Positions 1-8,393 of a stretch of DNA of 64,000 nt are shown here, in pieces. Position 1 is the stretch's first letter, and each line of letters starts with the position of its first letter. The notes beneath the pieces are model-generated. The model saw only the letters and a list, made by a program, of their open reading frames with translations. It ran no database searches and was not told where the DNA came from. The position numbers and the translations under genes were made by a program. This DNA comes from Candidatus Kryptonium sp. (GTDB taxonomy: Bacteria > Bacteroidota > Ignavibacteria > Kryptoniales > Kryptoniaceae), in contig JANXBN010000008.1 of the NCBI GenBank assembly GCA_025060635.1, positions 59,186 through 123,185 on the forward strand, given 5' to 3'.

Positions 1-560
1 CTTTAAAAGTTTCATTTTATCAAATCTTTTATTTTGGACTTGCTGTTGCCTTTATTGGGTTAATTGCATATGGAATAATTAGGAAAGAAAAATCTAAGAC
101 AGAGGCTGAACTTCACCAACATCAACATCAACATCCTGAAGTTAGTGCTGAAATAATGAGCGAGATAGAAAGATTGCGTAAAAGGGTTGAAGCAAATCCG
201 GATGATATGAACTCAACCTTAATGCTTGCCAACCTTCTTCATGATGCTCACTTGTTTGATCAAGCTATTCAGTATTACCGAAAATATCTTGAGAAAAATG
301 AATCTGATCCAAACGCAAGAGTTGATATGGGAATTTGTCTTTTTGAAATTGGTCGCGTTGACGAAGCGATTAAGGAGATGGAAAAGGCTTTAACTTATTC
401 CCCGAAGCATCAGCTTGCTCTTTATAATCTTGGTATTGTTAATTTAGCGTCTGGAAATATTGAAAAGGCAAGGGATTACTTTCAGCTTTGTGTAGATGTA
501 GATTCTACATCCGAGGCAGGTCGCAAGGCAAAACGCATGCTTGAGCAGCACAAATTTTAA
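1..560 (+). CDS. Membrane-anchored TPR protein, 5' end outside window
   Basis: The reading frame is open from base 3 with no plausible start codon before an internal ATG at 156, so the gene begins upstream of the window. The part seen has one hydrophobic segment (FYFGLAVAFIGLIAYGII), then a charged linker with a HQHQHQH run, then about three tetratricopeptide repeats (for example the DPNARVDMGICLFEIGRVDE stretch) to the end. This is the build of CcmI/NrfG-type or other inner-membrane TPR scaffolds that hold protein partners in the periplasm or cytoplasm. The partner is not identifiable here. A 26-base gap separates it from the next small gene. A start at 156 would give a soluble protein and lose the membrane helix, which I think less likely. 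Confidence 0.75.
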   Translation, partial: LKVSFYQIFYFGLAVAFIGLIAYGIIRKEKSKTEAELHQHQHQHPEVSAEIMSEIERLRKRVEANPDDMNSTLMLANLLHDAHLFDQAIQYYRKYLEKNESDPNARVDMGICLFEIGRVDEAIKEMEKALTYSPKHQLALYNLGIVNLASGNIEKARDYFQLCVDVDSTSEAGRKAKRMLEQHKF

Positions 561-586
561 ACAAAATAAGTAAGGAGGCGAAATTT

Positions 587-682
587 ATGCCAAATCTCAG
601 AAAGAAGAGAAAAAAGAAAATGAACAAGCATAAGTGGAAAAAGAGAAGAAGGAAGATGAGACACAAGAAGAAAATAAGATAA
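587..682 (+). CDS. 31-residue basic mini-protein, COX24/AURKAIP1 (mS38-like) family
   Basis: This 31-codon frame starts at an ATG preceded by a strong Shine-Dalgarno sequence (TAAGGAGG, 571-578) with ideal spacing. The product is almost entirely Lys/Arg/His and holds the pattern KMNKHKWKKRRRKMRHKKK, the hallmark of the C-terminal AURKAIP1/COX24 domain found in mitochondrial mS38 and in tiny Bacteroidota proteins that bind the ribosome. A role as a small ribosomal-subunit protein is inferred from the family. A perfect-stem terminator follows 10 bases after the stop, so it is the end of a transcription unit. It is too short for most gene callers and easily missed. Confidence 0.85.
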   Translation: MPNLRKKRKKKMNKHKWKKRRRKMRHKKKIR

Positions 683-692
683 TTAATTCACG

Positions 693-720
693 GGTTGCCC
701 TTTATGGGCAACCTTCTTTA
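693..720 (+). terminator. Rho-independent terminator after the mini-protein gene
   Basis: An eight-base perfect stem, GGTTGCCC (693-700) and GGGCAACC (706-713), with a five-base loop is followed by TTCTTTA. It sits just after the stop of the 31-residue gene and before the nuclease gene. Confidence 0.85.
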
Positions 721-728
721 AAATTAAT

Positions 729-754
729 TCGTTATTGCAAATTAAAAACAAAAA
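729..754 (+). repeat. 26-base repeat, copy 1 (upstream of nuclease gene)
   Basis: Bases 729-754 match 3143-3168 at 25 of 26 positions; both begin TCGTTATTGCAAATT and run into A-rich sequence. Each copy lies at a gene start that uses TTG. Function unknown; it may be a shared promoter or translation-start element. Confidence 0.6.
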
Positions 755-1714
755 TTGAAATTGAAATTGCCGAAAAATTTTTTACGATTTTTTTGCATTT
801 TCGCACTATTTTTTATTTTGCTTCTCAACTTAAAAATTGAAAATGCAGAATCCTGGGGGTTTGACGCCCATAAAAAAATCACTGAAGTTACAATTGATAT
901 AATTTTGAGCTTAGATAATTTTAAAGGAATTGAACGCTCAAAACTTGACGCCTTTAAAAATTTTCTCGCCGAAAATAAAAATGTAATAATTGAGAGAAGC
1001 ATTGAACCTGATTTGGCAAGAAATGAGAATAAAGATGAACAATTTAATCATTTTATTGATATTGATAGATATGGAAAGTATCCATTCGTTGAATTGCCCC
1101 GAGATAAACTCAAAGCGATTGAGAAATTTGGTTTTGAAACAGTCCAAAAGAATGGCTTTTTGCCTTGGCGGATAAGTGATTTTACTGATAGTTTATCTCT
1201 TGCGATTGCAAGAAATGATAAAGAAAAAATGCTAAAATATTCCGCTTGGCTTGCCCATTATGTTGAAGATGCGCACCAACCTCTCCATGTAACAGAAAAT
1301 TATGATGGTCAGTTAACTAATCAGCCTGGGATTCATTCCAGAGTTGAAACGGAACTTGTTCGCTATATGATTCGGAATAATGATTTAAAATTTGATACCA
1401 GGAGGATTAACGAGGAATTGAAGAGAAGTTCTATTGTCAAAGACAAAGTAAATTTTGCTTTTGATATTGTTCTTGAAAGTTATAGGTTTCTTGATGAAAT
1501 TTTAGAAGCAGATAACCATGCGAAAAGCCAAATTCCAGTTGATAAACTATATAGAGTTGAGAAAAGAGATGGGCGAACAAGATATATTTATTCGGATGAG
1601 TATTATTCAATCATGGCGAAAAAGCTGAGAAATATCATCATTGAAAGAATGGAATCATCTTCAATTAGATTGGCGATTTTGTGGCTAACAGCTTTAGCTG
1701 AGTCATCAAGGTAA
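755..1714 (+). CDS. Secreted S1/P1-type nuclease / zinc-dependent phospholipase C family protein
   Basis: Members of this family use three zinc ions to hydrolyse single-stranded nucleic acids or phospholipids outside the cytoplasm. The first about 33 residues form a signal peptide with a long hydrophobic core (FFCIFALFFILLLNL). The mature protein would start at Trp34, which in the family supplies a zinc ligand through its free N-terminus. Other ligands are recognisable: His39, Asp86, His99, the cluster in AHYVEDAHQPLH near residue 167, and HSRVE further on. The start is a TTG at 755, with in-frame TTG codons at 761 and 767 as alternatives; there is no upstream ATG. The nuclease versus lipase choice cannot be made from sequence alone. 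It could supply phosphate from DNA, but it carries no Pho box. Confidence 0.8.
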   Translation: MKLKLPKNFLRFFCIFALFFILLLNLKIENAESWGFDAHKKITEVTIDIILSLDNFKGIERSKLDAFKNFLAENKNVIIERSIEPDLARNENKDEQFNHFIDIDRYGKYPFVELPRDKLKAIEKFGFETVQKNGFLPWRISDFTDSLSLAIARNDKEKMLKYSAWLAHYVEDAHQPLHVTENYDGQLTNQPGIHSRVETELVRYMIRNNDLKFDTRRINEELKRSSIVKDKVNFAFDIVLESYRFLDEILEADNHAKSQIPVDKLYRVEKRDGRTRYIYSDEYYSIMAKKLRNIIIERMESSSIRLAILWLTALAESSR

Positions 1715-1736
1715 ATAAAAATAATTTGTGTTTAAA

Positions 1737-3128
1737 ATGAGAAGGAAAAAAGCAATTTCACAGAGTAATCGGATTTATCTGAGCGAACGCGAAATTCCAA
1801 GGCGTTGGTATAACATTATTCATGATATGCCTGAGAAACCAAAACCACCTTTAAATCCAAGAACAGGTGAAGTTGTATCTGTTGATGAACTTTCTGTTAT
1901 TTTTGCACAAGCTCTAATTGAACAGGAGATAAGTGAAAAGCAGTGGATAGATATACCTGATGAAGTTTTGAAACTTTACTTGTTGTGGAGACCTACTCCT
2001 TTGATAAGAGCAAGGGCTCTTGAAGAAGCACTTGAAACTCCCGCAAGGATTTACTATAAATATGAAGGTGTTAGTCCTTCGGGAAGTCATAAGCCAAATA
2101 CAGCAGTTGCTCAAGCATATTATAATAAGAAAGAAAACGTTGAACAATTAACAACTGAAACTGGGGCCGGACAATGGGGCAGTGCTCTTGCTTTTGCTTG
2201 TAATTATTTTGGATTAAAGTGTAAGGTCTTTATGGTTCGCGCAAGCTACGAGCAAAAACCTTATAGAAGAGTTCTTATGCAGATGTGGGGAGCAGATGTA
2301 GTCCCAAGTCCAAGCAAAGAAACTCAGGTTGGCAAAAAAATCCTTGAAACATCGCCTGACTCGCCTGGAAGCTTAGGTATAGCTATAAGCGAAGCAATTG
2401 AAGTTGCTATATCAGATGATAAAACAAAGTATTCGCTTGGTAGTGTCTTAAATCATGTATTGCTTCATCAAACCATAATAGGATTGGAATCCAAGAAGCA
2501 ACTTGACAAAGTGGGTGAGTATCCAACTATAGTAGTTGGATGTGTTGGTGGAGGTTCAAATTTCGGTGGGATTTCATTTCCTTTTTTACTTGACAAATTT
2601 TACGAAAAAAAGAAAAACATTCGCATTTTGGCAGTTGAACCTGCCGCTTGTCCATCATTAACGAAAGGAATTTTTAGCTATGATTATGGGGATACGAGTA
2701 AATTAACTCCGCTTCTTCCAATGTATACACTTGGGCATGACTTTATACCACCTAAAATACATGCGGGTGGTTTGAGGTATCATGGGATGAGCCCAATTGT
2801 CAGCAAGCTATATGCCGATGGTTTCATTGAAGCGAGAGCCTATACTCAAAATGAAGTTTTTGATGCTGCTCTTAAGTTTTTTCAAACAGAAGGAATAGTT
2901 CCAGCTCCTGAGTCAGCACACGCAGTAAGAGCTGTAATAGATGAAGCAGTGAGAGCAAGAAAGGAGAAAAAAGAAGAGGTTATTCTTTTTAATCTGTCGG
3001 GACATGGTTTCTTTGATATGAGTGCTTATAATGAATATCTCGCTGGAAACCTTGAAGATGTTGTTTTGACCAATGAAGAAGTTGATGAATTGACAAGGAA
3101 GTTATCTTCATATCCGAAACCTTATTAA
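1737..3128 (+). CDS. trpB: TrpB2-type tryptophan synthase beta chain
   Basis: This PLP enzyme makes tryptophan from serine and indole. The protein of about 463 residues is longer than classical TrpB (about 400) and has the features of the TrpB2 branch: an N-terminal extension, RPTPLIRA, the PLP lysine in [21 protein letters not shown], and the phosphate-binding [10 protein letters not shown]. The ATG at 1737 is preferred over a GTG nine bases upstream. No trpA, trpC or trpF lies nearby; the following genes are for translation. TrpB2 enzymes are known to work without TrpA on free indole, or on phosphoserine in some archaea. A tryptophanase gene at 27894 could provide indole, so salvage is a reasonable idea, but a full trp operon elsewhere cannot be excluded. 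Confidence 0.9.
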   Translation: MRRKKAISQSNRIYLSEREIPRRWYNIIHDMPEKPKPPLNPRTGEVVSVDELSVIFAQALIEQEISEKQWIDIPDEVLKLYLLWRPTPLIRARALEEALETPARIYYKYEGVSPSGSHKPNTAVAQAYYNKKENVEQLTTETGAGQWGSALAFACNYFGLKCKVFMVRASYEQKPYRRVLMQMWGADVVPSPSKETQVGKKILETSPDSPGSLGIAISEAIEVAISDDKTKYSLGSVLNHVLLHQTIIGLESKKQLDKVGEYPTIVVGCVGGGSNFGGISFPFLLDKFYEKKKNIRILAVEPAACPSLTKGIFSYDYGDTSKLTPLLPMYTLGHDFIPPKIHAGGLRYHGMSPIVSKLYADGFIEARAYTQNEVFDAALKFFQTEGIVPAPESAHAVRAVIDEAVRARKEKKEEVILFNLSGHGFFDMSAYNEYLAGNLEDVVLTNEEVDELTRKLSSYPKPY

Positions 3129-3142
3129 AAATAAAATTTAAA

Positions 3143-3168
3143 TCGTTATTGCAAATTGAAAACAAAAA
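3143..3168 (+). repeat. 26-base repeat, copy 2 (overlaps gltX start)
   Basis: Second copy of the element at 729-754, differing at one base. That base (G at 3158) completes the TTG used as the gltX start codon; the first copy has TTA there. Confidence 0.6.
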
Positions 3169-4598
3169 CAAGATTTGCACCAAGTCCAACTGGACACTTA
3201 CATATAGGGGGAGCTCGGACAGCTATTTTTAACTGGTTATATTCAAGAAAAAACAATGGAGAATTTTATCTACGCATTGAAGACACAGATAAGGAACGAT
3301 CAAGCGAGGAAATGGTGCAATCAATAATTGATGGCTTAAATTGGTTAGGAATTAACTGGGACGGTGATATTTATTTTCAATCTCAACATATAAATGATCA
3401 TATCTCCGCTTGCTACGAACTTGTTAAAAAAGGGCATGCTTATTTTTGCTACTGTACTGAAGAAGAACTTGAAATGAAACGAAAACAAGCGGAAGAGAAC
3501 AAGATTCCTTATAAATACGATAGAAAGTGTCTATACTTAAGTCAAGAAGAGAAAAATAAGTTTGAAAAAGAGGGAAGAAGTCGGACAATAAGGTTTAAAG
3601 TTCCAGATGGAGAAACTGTTTTTTTTGATGTTGTACACGGGGAGATAAGATTTAAAAATTCAGAGATTGATGATTTCATTATTTTGAGGTCGGATAACAC
3701 TCCAGTTTATAATATGGCAGTTGTGGTTGATGATCATAAAATGGGCATAACTCATGTGATTCGTGGAGACGATCATATCTCAAATACACCGAAACAAATT
3801 TTAATTTATCAAGCTCTTGGTTGGGATATCCCTGTTTTCGCTCATGTTCCTTTAATTCTCGGTCCTGATAGAAAAAGGCTAAGCAAAAGACATGGCGCAA
3901 CTGCGGTTATAGAATATAGAGAAAGGGGATTTCTTCCAGAAGCAATGTTTAATTATCTTTGTCTACTTGGGTGGTCTCCCGGGGATAATAGAGAAATCAT
4001 GACTATTGAAGAGATAATTGAAGCATTTGATATTACAAAAATTCAAAAAAAGAGCGCTATCTTTGACCAGGCAAAGCTTGAGTGGATGAACAGCGAATAT
4101 ATACGAAGAAAGGAGAACACAGAAATTTTGAAACTTCTCAAACCTATTGTTAAAAAATATGGGTATGAGGTTGAAAATGATTTGTATTTGCTAAAGGTTA
4201 TATCACTAATGAAAGATAGAGTCAAAGTCCTTGATGATTTTGTCACATTTGGTAAATACTTTTTTGAAGATCCTGATGATTATGATCCTGAAGGAGTAAA
4301 GAAATACTGGAGCGAGAATACGGCTGAACTTTTAACAGAGTTCACCGAGATTATAAGAAAAATTGATGACTTCAATGCATCTGAGATAGAGAGAGAATTA
4401 AGAAGTTTTGCTCTTGAGAAAGGTATCAAGGCATCTGATCTAATTCATCCGATAAGATTGGCGATCACAGGAATGAGAATAAGCCCTGGACTTTTTGAAT
4501 TAATGGAAACGCTTGGAAAGGAAACCTCAATAAAAAGAATTAATGTGGCAGTGAATAAAATTCCTTCGCACTTTGATATCAAGGAAAGTAAAAATTAA
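3156..4598 (+). CDS. gltX: Glutamyl-tRNA synthetase
   Basis: Class I aminoacyl-tRNA synthetase that charges tRNA-Glu. The N-terminus reads KTKTRFAPSPTGHLHIGG, which contains the HIGH-type signature, and KRLSKRHGA near residue 245 is the KMSKS-type loop. Length of 480 residues is normal. The start is TTG at 3156, chosen because homologues begin only a few residues before TRFAPSPTG and no ATG is available; a TTG start on an essential gene is notable. The family discriminates poorly between GltX subtypes, so whether it also charges tRNA-Gln depends on gatCAB elsewhere. It leads a translation cluster with def and fmt. Confidence 0.95.
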   Translation: MKTKTRFAPSPTGHLHIGGARTAIFNWLYSRKNNGEFYLRIEDTDKERSSEEMVQSIIDGLNWLGINWDGDIYFQSQHINDHISACYELVKKGHAYFCYCTEEELEMKRKQAEENKIPYKYDRKCLYLSQEEKNKFEKEGRSRTIRFKVPDGETVFFDVVHGEIRFKNSEIDDFIILRSDNTPVYNMAVVVDDHKMGITHVIRGDDHISNTPKQILIYQALGWDIPVFAHVPLILGPDRKRLSKRHGATAVIEYRERGFLPEAMFNYLCLLGWSPGDNREIMTIEEIIEAFDITKIQKKSAIFDQAKLEWMNSEYIRRKENTEILKLLKPIVKKYGYEVENDLYLLKVISLMKDRVKVLDDFVTFGKYFFEDPDDYDPEGVKKYWSENTAELLTEFTEIIRKIDDFNASEIERELRSFALEKGIKASDLIHPIRLAITGMRISPGLFELMETLGKETSIKRINVAVNKIPSHFDIKESKN

Positions 4599-4612
4599 TT
4601 TGAGGCAGAAGA

Positions 4613-5191
4613 GTGATTTTACCAATATATCTTTATGGAGATCCGATTTTTAAAAAGCCAGCTCAAAAAGTCAAACATATTGACGATAAATTTATTGAAA
4701 CGCTAAAAGATATGTTTGAAACTATGGAGGTTGCTGACGGAATTGGGCTTGCAGCAACTCAAGTTGGAATACCATATTCTTTTGCTGTGATTGATGTCTC
4801 GGTTTATGAAGAGTATAAAGATTTTAAAAGAATGGTGATAATAAACCCAGAAATAATTTATGCAAGCGGAGAAGATGTCATGGAGGAAGGATGCTTAAGC
4901 ATTCCCGGTTTAAGAGCTGAAATAATTAGACCTGCAAAAATAGTGTTAAAATATCAAGATATTGATTTAACCACAAATGAGATGGAGTGCGAAGGATTAT
5001 TGGCGAGAGTTGTTCAACATGAGGTTGATCATCTCAATGGTAAATTTTTCATTGATTATCTCTCTCCAATAAGATTAAAAACTCTGAAACCAAAATTATC
5101 AAAAATCAAAAAAGGAGAGGTTAAAGCTCATTATCCAATTGTTATCCCAGGGACGAGGAAAGTCATTGCTCCGGATGTTAAATCTGAATAA
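4613..5191 (+). CDS. def: Peptide deformylase
   Basis: Removes the formyl group from the N-terminal methionine of new proteins in the cytoplasm. All three family motifs are present: GIGLAATQVG, EGCLS (with the metal-binding Cys) and HEVDH (two metal-binding His and the catalytic Glu). The start is GTG at 4613, 14 bases after gltX, with a purine-rich GAGGCAGAAGA just upstream. Length of 192 residues fits the family. It is followed by fmt, the enzyme that adds the formyl group to the initiator tRNA, the classical def-fmt pairing. Confidence 0.97.
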   Translation: MILPIYLYGDPIFKKPAQKVKHIDDKFIETLKDMFETMEVADGIGLAATQVGIPYSFAVIDVSVYEEYKDFKRMVIINPEIIYASGEDVMEEGCLSIPGLRAEIIRPAKIVLKYQDIDLTTNEMECEGLLARVVQHEVDHLNGKFFIDYLSPIRLKTLKPKLSKIKKGEVKAHYPIVIPGTRKVIAPDVKSE

Positions 5192-5216
5192 AAATTTAAT
5201 TTGAGATTTTTACTTA

Positions 5217-6200
5217 ATGAGAATCGTTTTCATGGGAACTCCAGAGTTTGCAATACCATCGCTTAAAGCGCTTTTAGACAATAATTATAACATCTCTGCA
5301 GTAGTTACAGCACCTGATGAACCAAAAGGTAGAGGCTATAAGCTTACACCTCCGCCTGTGAAAGTGTTCGCACTTGAGAATAATCTTAGGGTTATACAAC
5401 CCGAAAGTCTAAGGGATGAAAATTTTATCAACGAGTTAAAAAATTTATCTCCTGATCTAATTGTTGTTGTCGCATTTCGCATTTTACCACCTGAAGTTTT
5501 TAAAATCCCACCGCTTGGAACTGTAAATGTACATGCTTCGCTCCTTCCGCGATATCGTGGTGCTGCTCCCATAAATTGGGCAATAATAAATGGTGAGAAA
5601 GAAACCGGAATCACAACATTCTTTATAAATGAAAAAGTTGATACAGGAGATATAATTTTACAGAAAAAGATACCAATAGATCCAGACGAAACCGCGGGCG
5701 AACTTCATGATAAGTTGGCAAAGCTCGGAGCCGAAGTATTGCTTCAGACATTAAAATTGATAGAAAGTGGCTCTGTTCAGCCATTACCACAAGATGAATC
5801 GCTTGCCACACCTGCCCCGAAAATTAAAAAAGAAATGTGTCAGATTAATTGGCTCGAGAAAAATGCTCAACAAGTTCACAACTTTGTCCGTGGTCTTTCA
5901 CCAAGCCCTGGAGCATATACATTCCTTGGTGGGAAACTTGTAAAAATTTATAGAACGAAATTACCTTCGGAGGATTGCACAAAACCAACGAACGTAGAAC
6001 CTGGTCAAATTTTTGTTGAAAAAGATAAATTATATGTTGTGTGCTCGGATTTAAATTTAATTCAAATAGTTGAACTACAAATTGAAGGAAAAAAGAGATT
6101 GAATGCAGATGAGTTCTTGAGAGGTTTTAGGATTAAGCCTGGTGAAAAATTTGAAATTTTAGGTGAAGATGAACTTAAAATGTATTTGAAAAATAAATAA
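5217..6200 (+). CDS. fmt: Methionyl-tRNA formyltransferase
   Basis: Transfers a formyl group from 10-formyltetrahydrofolate to Met-tRNA for initiation. The N-terminal catalytic domain starts with IVFMGTPEFA and contains HASLLPRYRGAAPINWAI, which carries the catalytic Asn-His-Asp environment and the SLLP folate loop. The C-terminal OB-like domain follows from about residue 210 (SPSPGAYTF). Length of 327 residues is slightly above the usual 310-320. ATG at 5217 is the first codon of the conserved region. It forms an operon with def and gltX; the next gene, a permease, follows after only nine bases, so transcripts may continue into the accessory block. Confidence 0.97.
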   Translation: MRIVFMGTPEFAIPSLKALLDNNYNISAVVTAPDEPKGRGYKLTPPPVKVFALENNLRVIQPESLRDENFINELKNLSPDLIVVVAFRILPPEVFKIPPLGTVNVHASLLPRYRGAAPINWAIINGEKETGITTFFINEKVDTGDIILQKKIPIDPDETAGELHDKLAKLGAEVLLQTLKLIESGSVQPLPQDESLATPAPKIKKEMCQINWLEKNAQQVHNFVRGLSPSPGAYTFLGGKLVKIYRTKLPSEDCTKPTNVEPGQIFVEKDKLYVVCSDLNLIQIVELQIEGKKRLNADEFLRGFRIKPGEKFEILGEDELKMYLKNK

Positions 6201-6209
6201 ATTATCAAA

Positions 6210-7673
6210 ATGATTGTAACGATTGGTATAATAGCTGTTTTTGTAGTAATGGCTTTACTTATGTTCTTTCGTATAATTCCAGCGTTAATCGCGCTTCCGC
6301 TGATGGCATTTCTTATTGCTTATATTGGGGGAGTTCCTTTGCTTGATATCTTTGTATATGTAATTGGTGACGGAGCTTTTAGGTTGCATCAAGCGTATAC
6401 CGTAGCAATTTTTGGTGGCATGTTAAGTATCTTCATGCAAAAGTCAGGGATAGCTGAAGGTTTCATAAGAAAAGGTGCGGAACTTGCAGGTGATGATCCG
6501 TTTTATGTAAGTTTAATTATCTTGATATTAACTTCTATTTTGTTTACCACGCTTGGGGGACTTGGAGCAATTATTATGGTTGGCACAATCATACTTCCAA
6601 TTATGAGTTCAGTCGGAATAAGTCCATCAATTATAGCAGGTGTTTTTTTGTTCGGTTTGAGCATGGGCGGAATTTTAAATGCTCAAAATTGGATACTTTA
6701 TATCAATGTTTTAAAAGTTGAATTTGAAACCGTTAGGACATTTGCATTTTTGCTTTTCTTTTTAGCTTTGATTGTATCAGTTAGTTTCATAATCTTGGAA
6801 TTGAAGCGAGAAGGGTTAATAAAAAGTTTAAAACCAATCTTAAATTTTAAATTTGCTTTGACATTGATGATTATTTTATCATTGTTTGCGTTGCCGATAA
6901 TTTTGCTAAAGTTTGATTCTTTGTTACCAGATGGTTTTAAAAATGTGATTGATTTAACTGTGAAACTTTTGCTTGCTGTTTTCTTTATCTACATATTTGT
7001 TGAATTTTTATTGAGAGTAGTATCTCCAACGAGGGCAGGAAAGTTGAAATGGTATGCGTTTTTCACGCCAATTGTCCCATTGATCATAGTTTTCACTCTT
7101 GGAAGTCAGTATTTCGTTTTCGCTTTTGTAGCAGGTTTATTTTATGGGTTTGTGACAACATTTAGAAAAGGTAGTTTAAACCTTCTTATGCAGTCAATTA
7201 TAGAAGGTGGGAGTAGCGTAATTCCAGCTGTTGCCCTTATGATTGGAATTGGAATGCTTTTGAACGCAATTCTTGGTCCATCAAATGGAATGCAAGAAGA
7301 CTGGAAAGTATATGCACAATTAAAACCTTTATTTAGAGCCATCGTTCCAAGTTCACCGATTTTATTTGTATTAGTTTTTTCCGCTTTAAGTCCACTTGCT
7401 CTTTATCGTGGTCCTCTTAATGTTTGGGGTCTTGGATATGGAATTGCAACTCTCATTTCTCAGCCAGTGGGGACTCTTCCACCAGCTTCTGTTATGGGTA
7501 TGCTATTGTCAGTTGGTCAAATTCAAGGTGTTTGCGATCCGACAAACACGCATAATGTTTGGATTGCAAATGAATTAAGAATTGATGTCAATCAAATTCT
7601 AAAGAAGACATTACCATATGCTTGGGCTTTGGCTACAGCTGGGTTGATAATCTCAGCTTTAATGTTTTTGTAA
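6210..7673 (+). CDS. Ion-transporter superfamily permease (CitMHS/GntP-like), substrate unknown
   Basis: A 487-residue inner-membrane protein with roughly 12 hydrophobic segments. A Gly-rich re-entrant type stretch (TTLGGLGAIIMVGTIILPIM, near residue 115) and a matching second one toward the end (SVGQIQGVCDPTNTHNVW) recall the two inverted halves of ion-transporter superfamily members such as CitM, GntP and NhaC-like carriers. Those move carboxylates or other small anions with protons or sodium. It precedes the HyuA/FAD/NanE operon on the same strand with only one small gene between, so it may import that pathway's substrate; this is inference. Family assignment is from topology and motif feel, not a search. 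Confidence 0.65.
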   Translation: MIVTIGIIAVFVVMALLMFFRIIPALIALPLMAFLIAYIGGVPLLDIFVYVIGDGAFRLHQAYTVAIFGGMLSIFMQKSGIAEGFIRKGAELAGDDPFYVSLIILILTSILFTTLGGLGAIIMVGTIILPIMSSVGISPSIIAGVFLFGLSMGGILNAQNWILYINVLKVEFETVRTFAFLLFFLALIVSVSFIILELKREGLIKSLKPILNFKFALTLMIILSLFALPIILLKFDSLLPDGFKNVIDLTVKLLLAVFFIYIFVEFLLRVVSPTRAGKLKWYAFFTPIVPLIIVFTLGSQYFVFAFVAGLFYGFVTTFRKGSLNLLMQSIIEGGSSVIPAVALMIGIGMLLNAILGPSNGMQEDWKVYAQLKPLFRAIVPSSPILFVLVFSALSPLALYRGPLNVWGLGYGIATLISQPVGTLPPASVMGMLLSVGQIQGVCDPTNTHNVWIANELRIDVNQILKKTLPYAWALATAGLIISALMFL

Positions 7674-7690
7674 AAAATTTTCTTCTAATT

Positions 7691-8389
7691 ATGCTTTGTT
7701 CAACTTGTGGAGCCGAAAATTCAAAGTTTAATCTTAAGTGTAAATTTTGCGGTGCTTATCTTCAGAATCCTGTCTATGTTTTGAATCTATTTGAAACTTT
7801 GGGTTTATTGATACTAAATCCTCAAGAGGGATTTCACAAGATAATTATTTCAAAAAGAAAAAATTACTCATTTTTTCTTGCTTCGCTTTTTGGGATAGCA
7901 ATTGCTTTTGAGGTTTTTAAGCAATCAAAAATCGGCGAGAGATATGACAATTTAATTTTCTTGATCTTCCACATCTTTTTGTTAGGGATCCCACTTGGGC
8001 TCTCATTAATCGCAATTGTAGCAAGCGTACTTAAATTTTTACTTCGCAAATTTGTTGAGATTAAATTTAAAACATATTTCGCAGTAGTTGCATATTCAAT
8101 GTTTCCTATAGTTTCAGGTTTGTTTTTCCTTTATCCATCTATACTTGCTGTATTTGGAATTTATTATTTCACGGAGACGCCTGGACCGGAAAACCTCAAG
8201 CCATTTGCATTTTTGCTTTTTTCAGCCGTTGGCTGGATTTTGAGGGTATATTCATTTTTCTTGCTTTTGCTTGCCATAAAGCATATAACGGAAAATTTTT
8301 TAAAGGCGCTTATTTTCGCATTTTTAACTTCAATTTGTTTATTTGTTTTGTTAAATTTATTAACAGAAGTTATCAAAATTGTGCTCTGA
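7691..8389 (+). CDS. Zinc-ribbon plus Yip1-like membrane protein
   Basis: The N-terminus, MLCSTCGAENSKFNLKCKFC, has two CxxC pairs that form a zinc ribbon. The rest of the 232 residues holds about five hydrophobic helices, a layout seen in bacterial Yip1-domain proteins of unknown function. The start is ATG at 7691, 17 bases after the permease stop; an in-frame upstream start would place the zinc ribbon internally and overlap the permease gene by about 50 bases, so it is rejected. It ends four bases before the HyuA-like gene. Its link to the catabolic genes is positional only. Confidence 0.65.
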   Translation: MLCSTCGAENSKFNLKCKFCGAYLQNPVYVLNLFETLGLLILNPQEGFHKIIISKRKNYSFFLASLFGIAIAFEVFKQSKIGERYDNLIFLIFHIFLLGIPLGLSLIAIVASVLKFLLRKFVEIKFKTYFAVVAYSMFPIVSGLFFLYPSILAVFGIYYFTETPGPENLKPFAFLLFSAVGWILRVYSFFLLLLAIKHITENFLKALIFAFLTSICLFVLLNLLTEVIKIVL

Positions 8390-8393
8390 ATCT

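Noticed and set aside
634..840. Forward frame of 68 residues
   Set aside because: It lies out of frame over the 31-residue mini-protein and crosses its terminator; the residues are Lys/Glu-rich by base composition only.
3149..3177. TTG and AAGATTTG spaced 18 bases near the gltX start
   Set aside because: It lies inside the gltX coding sequence and would start transcription after the start codon.
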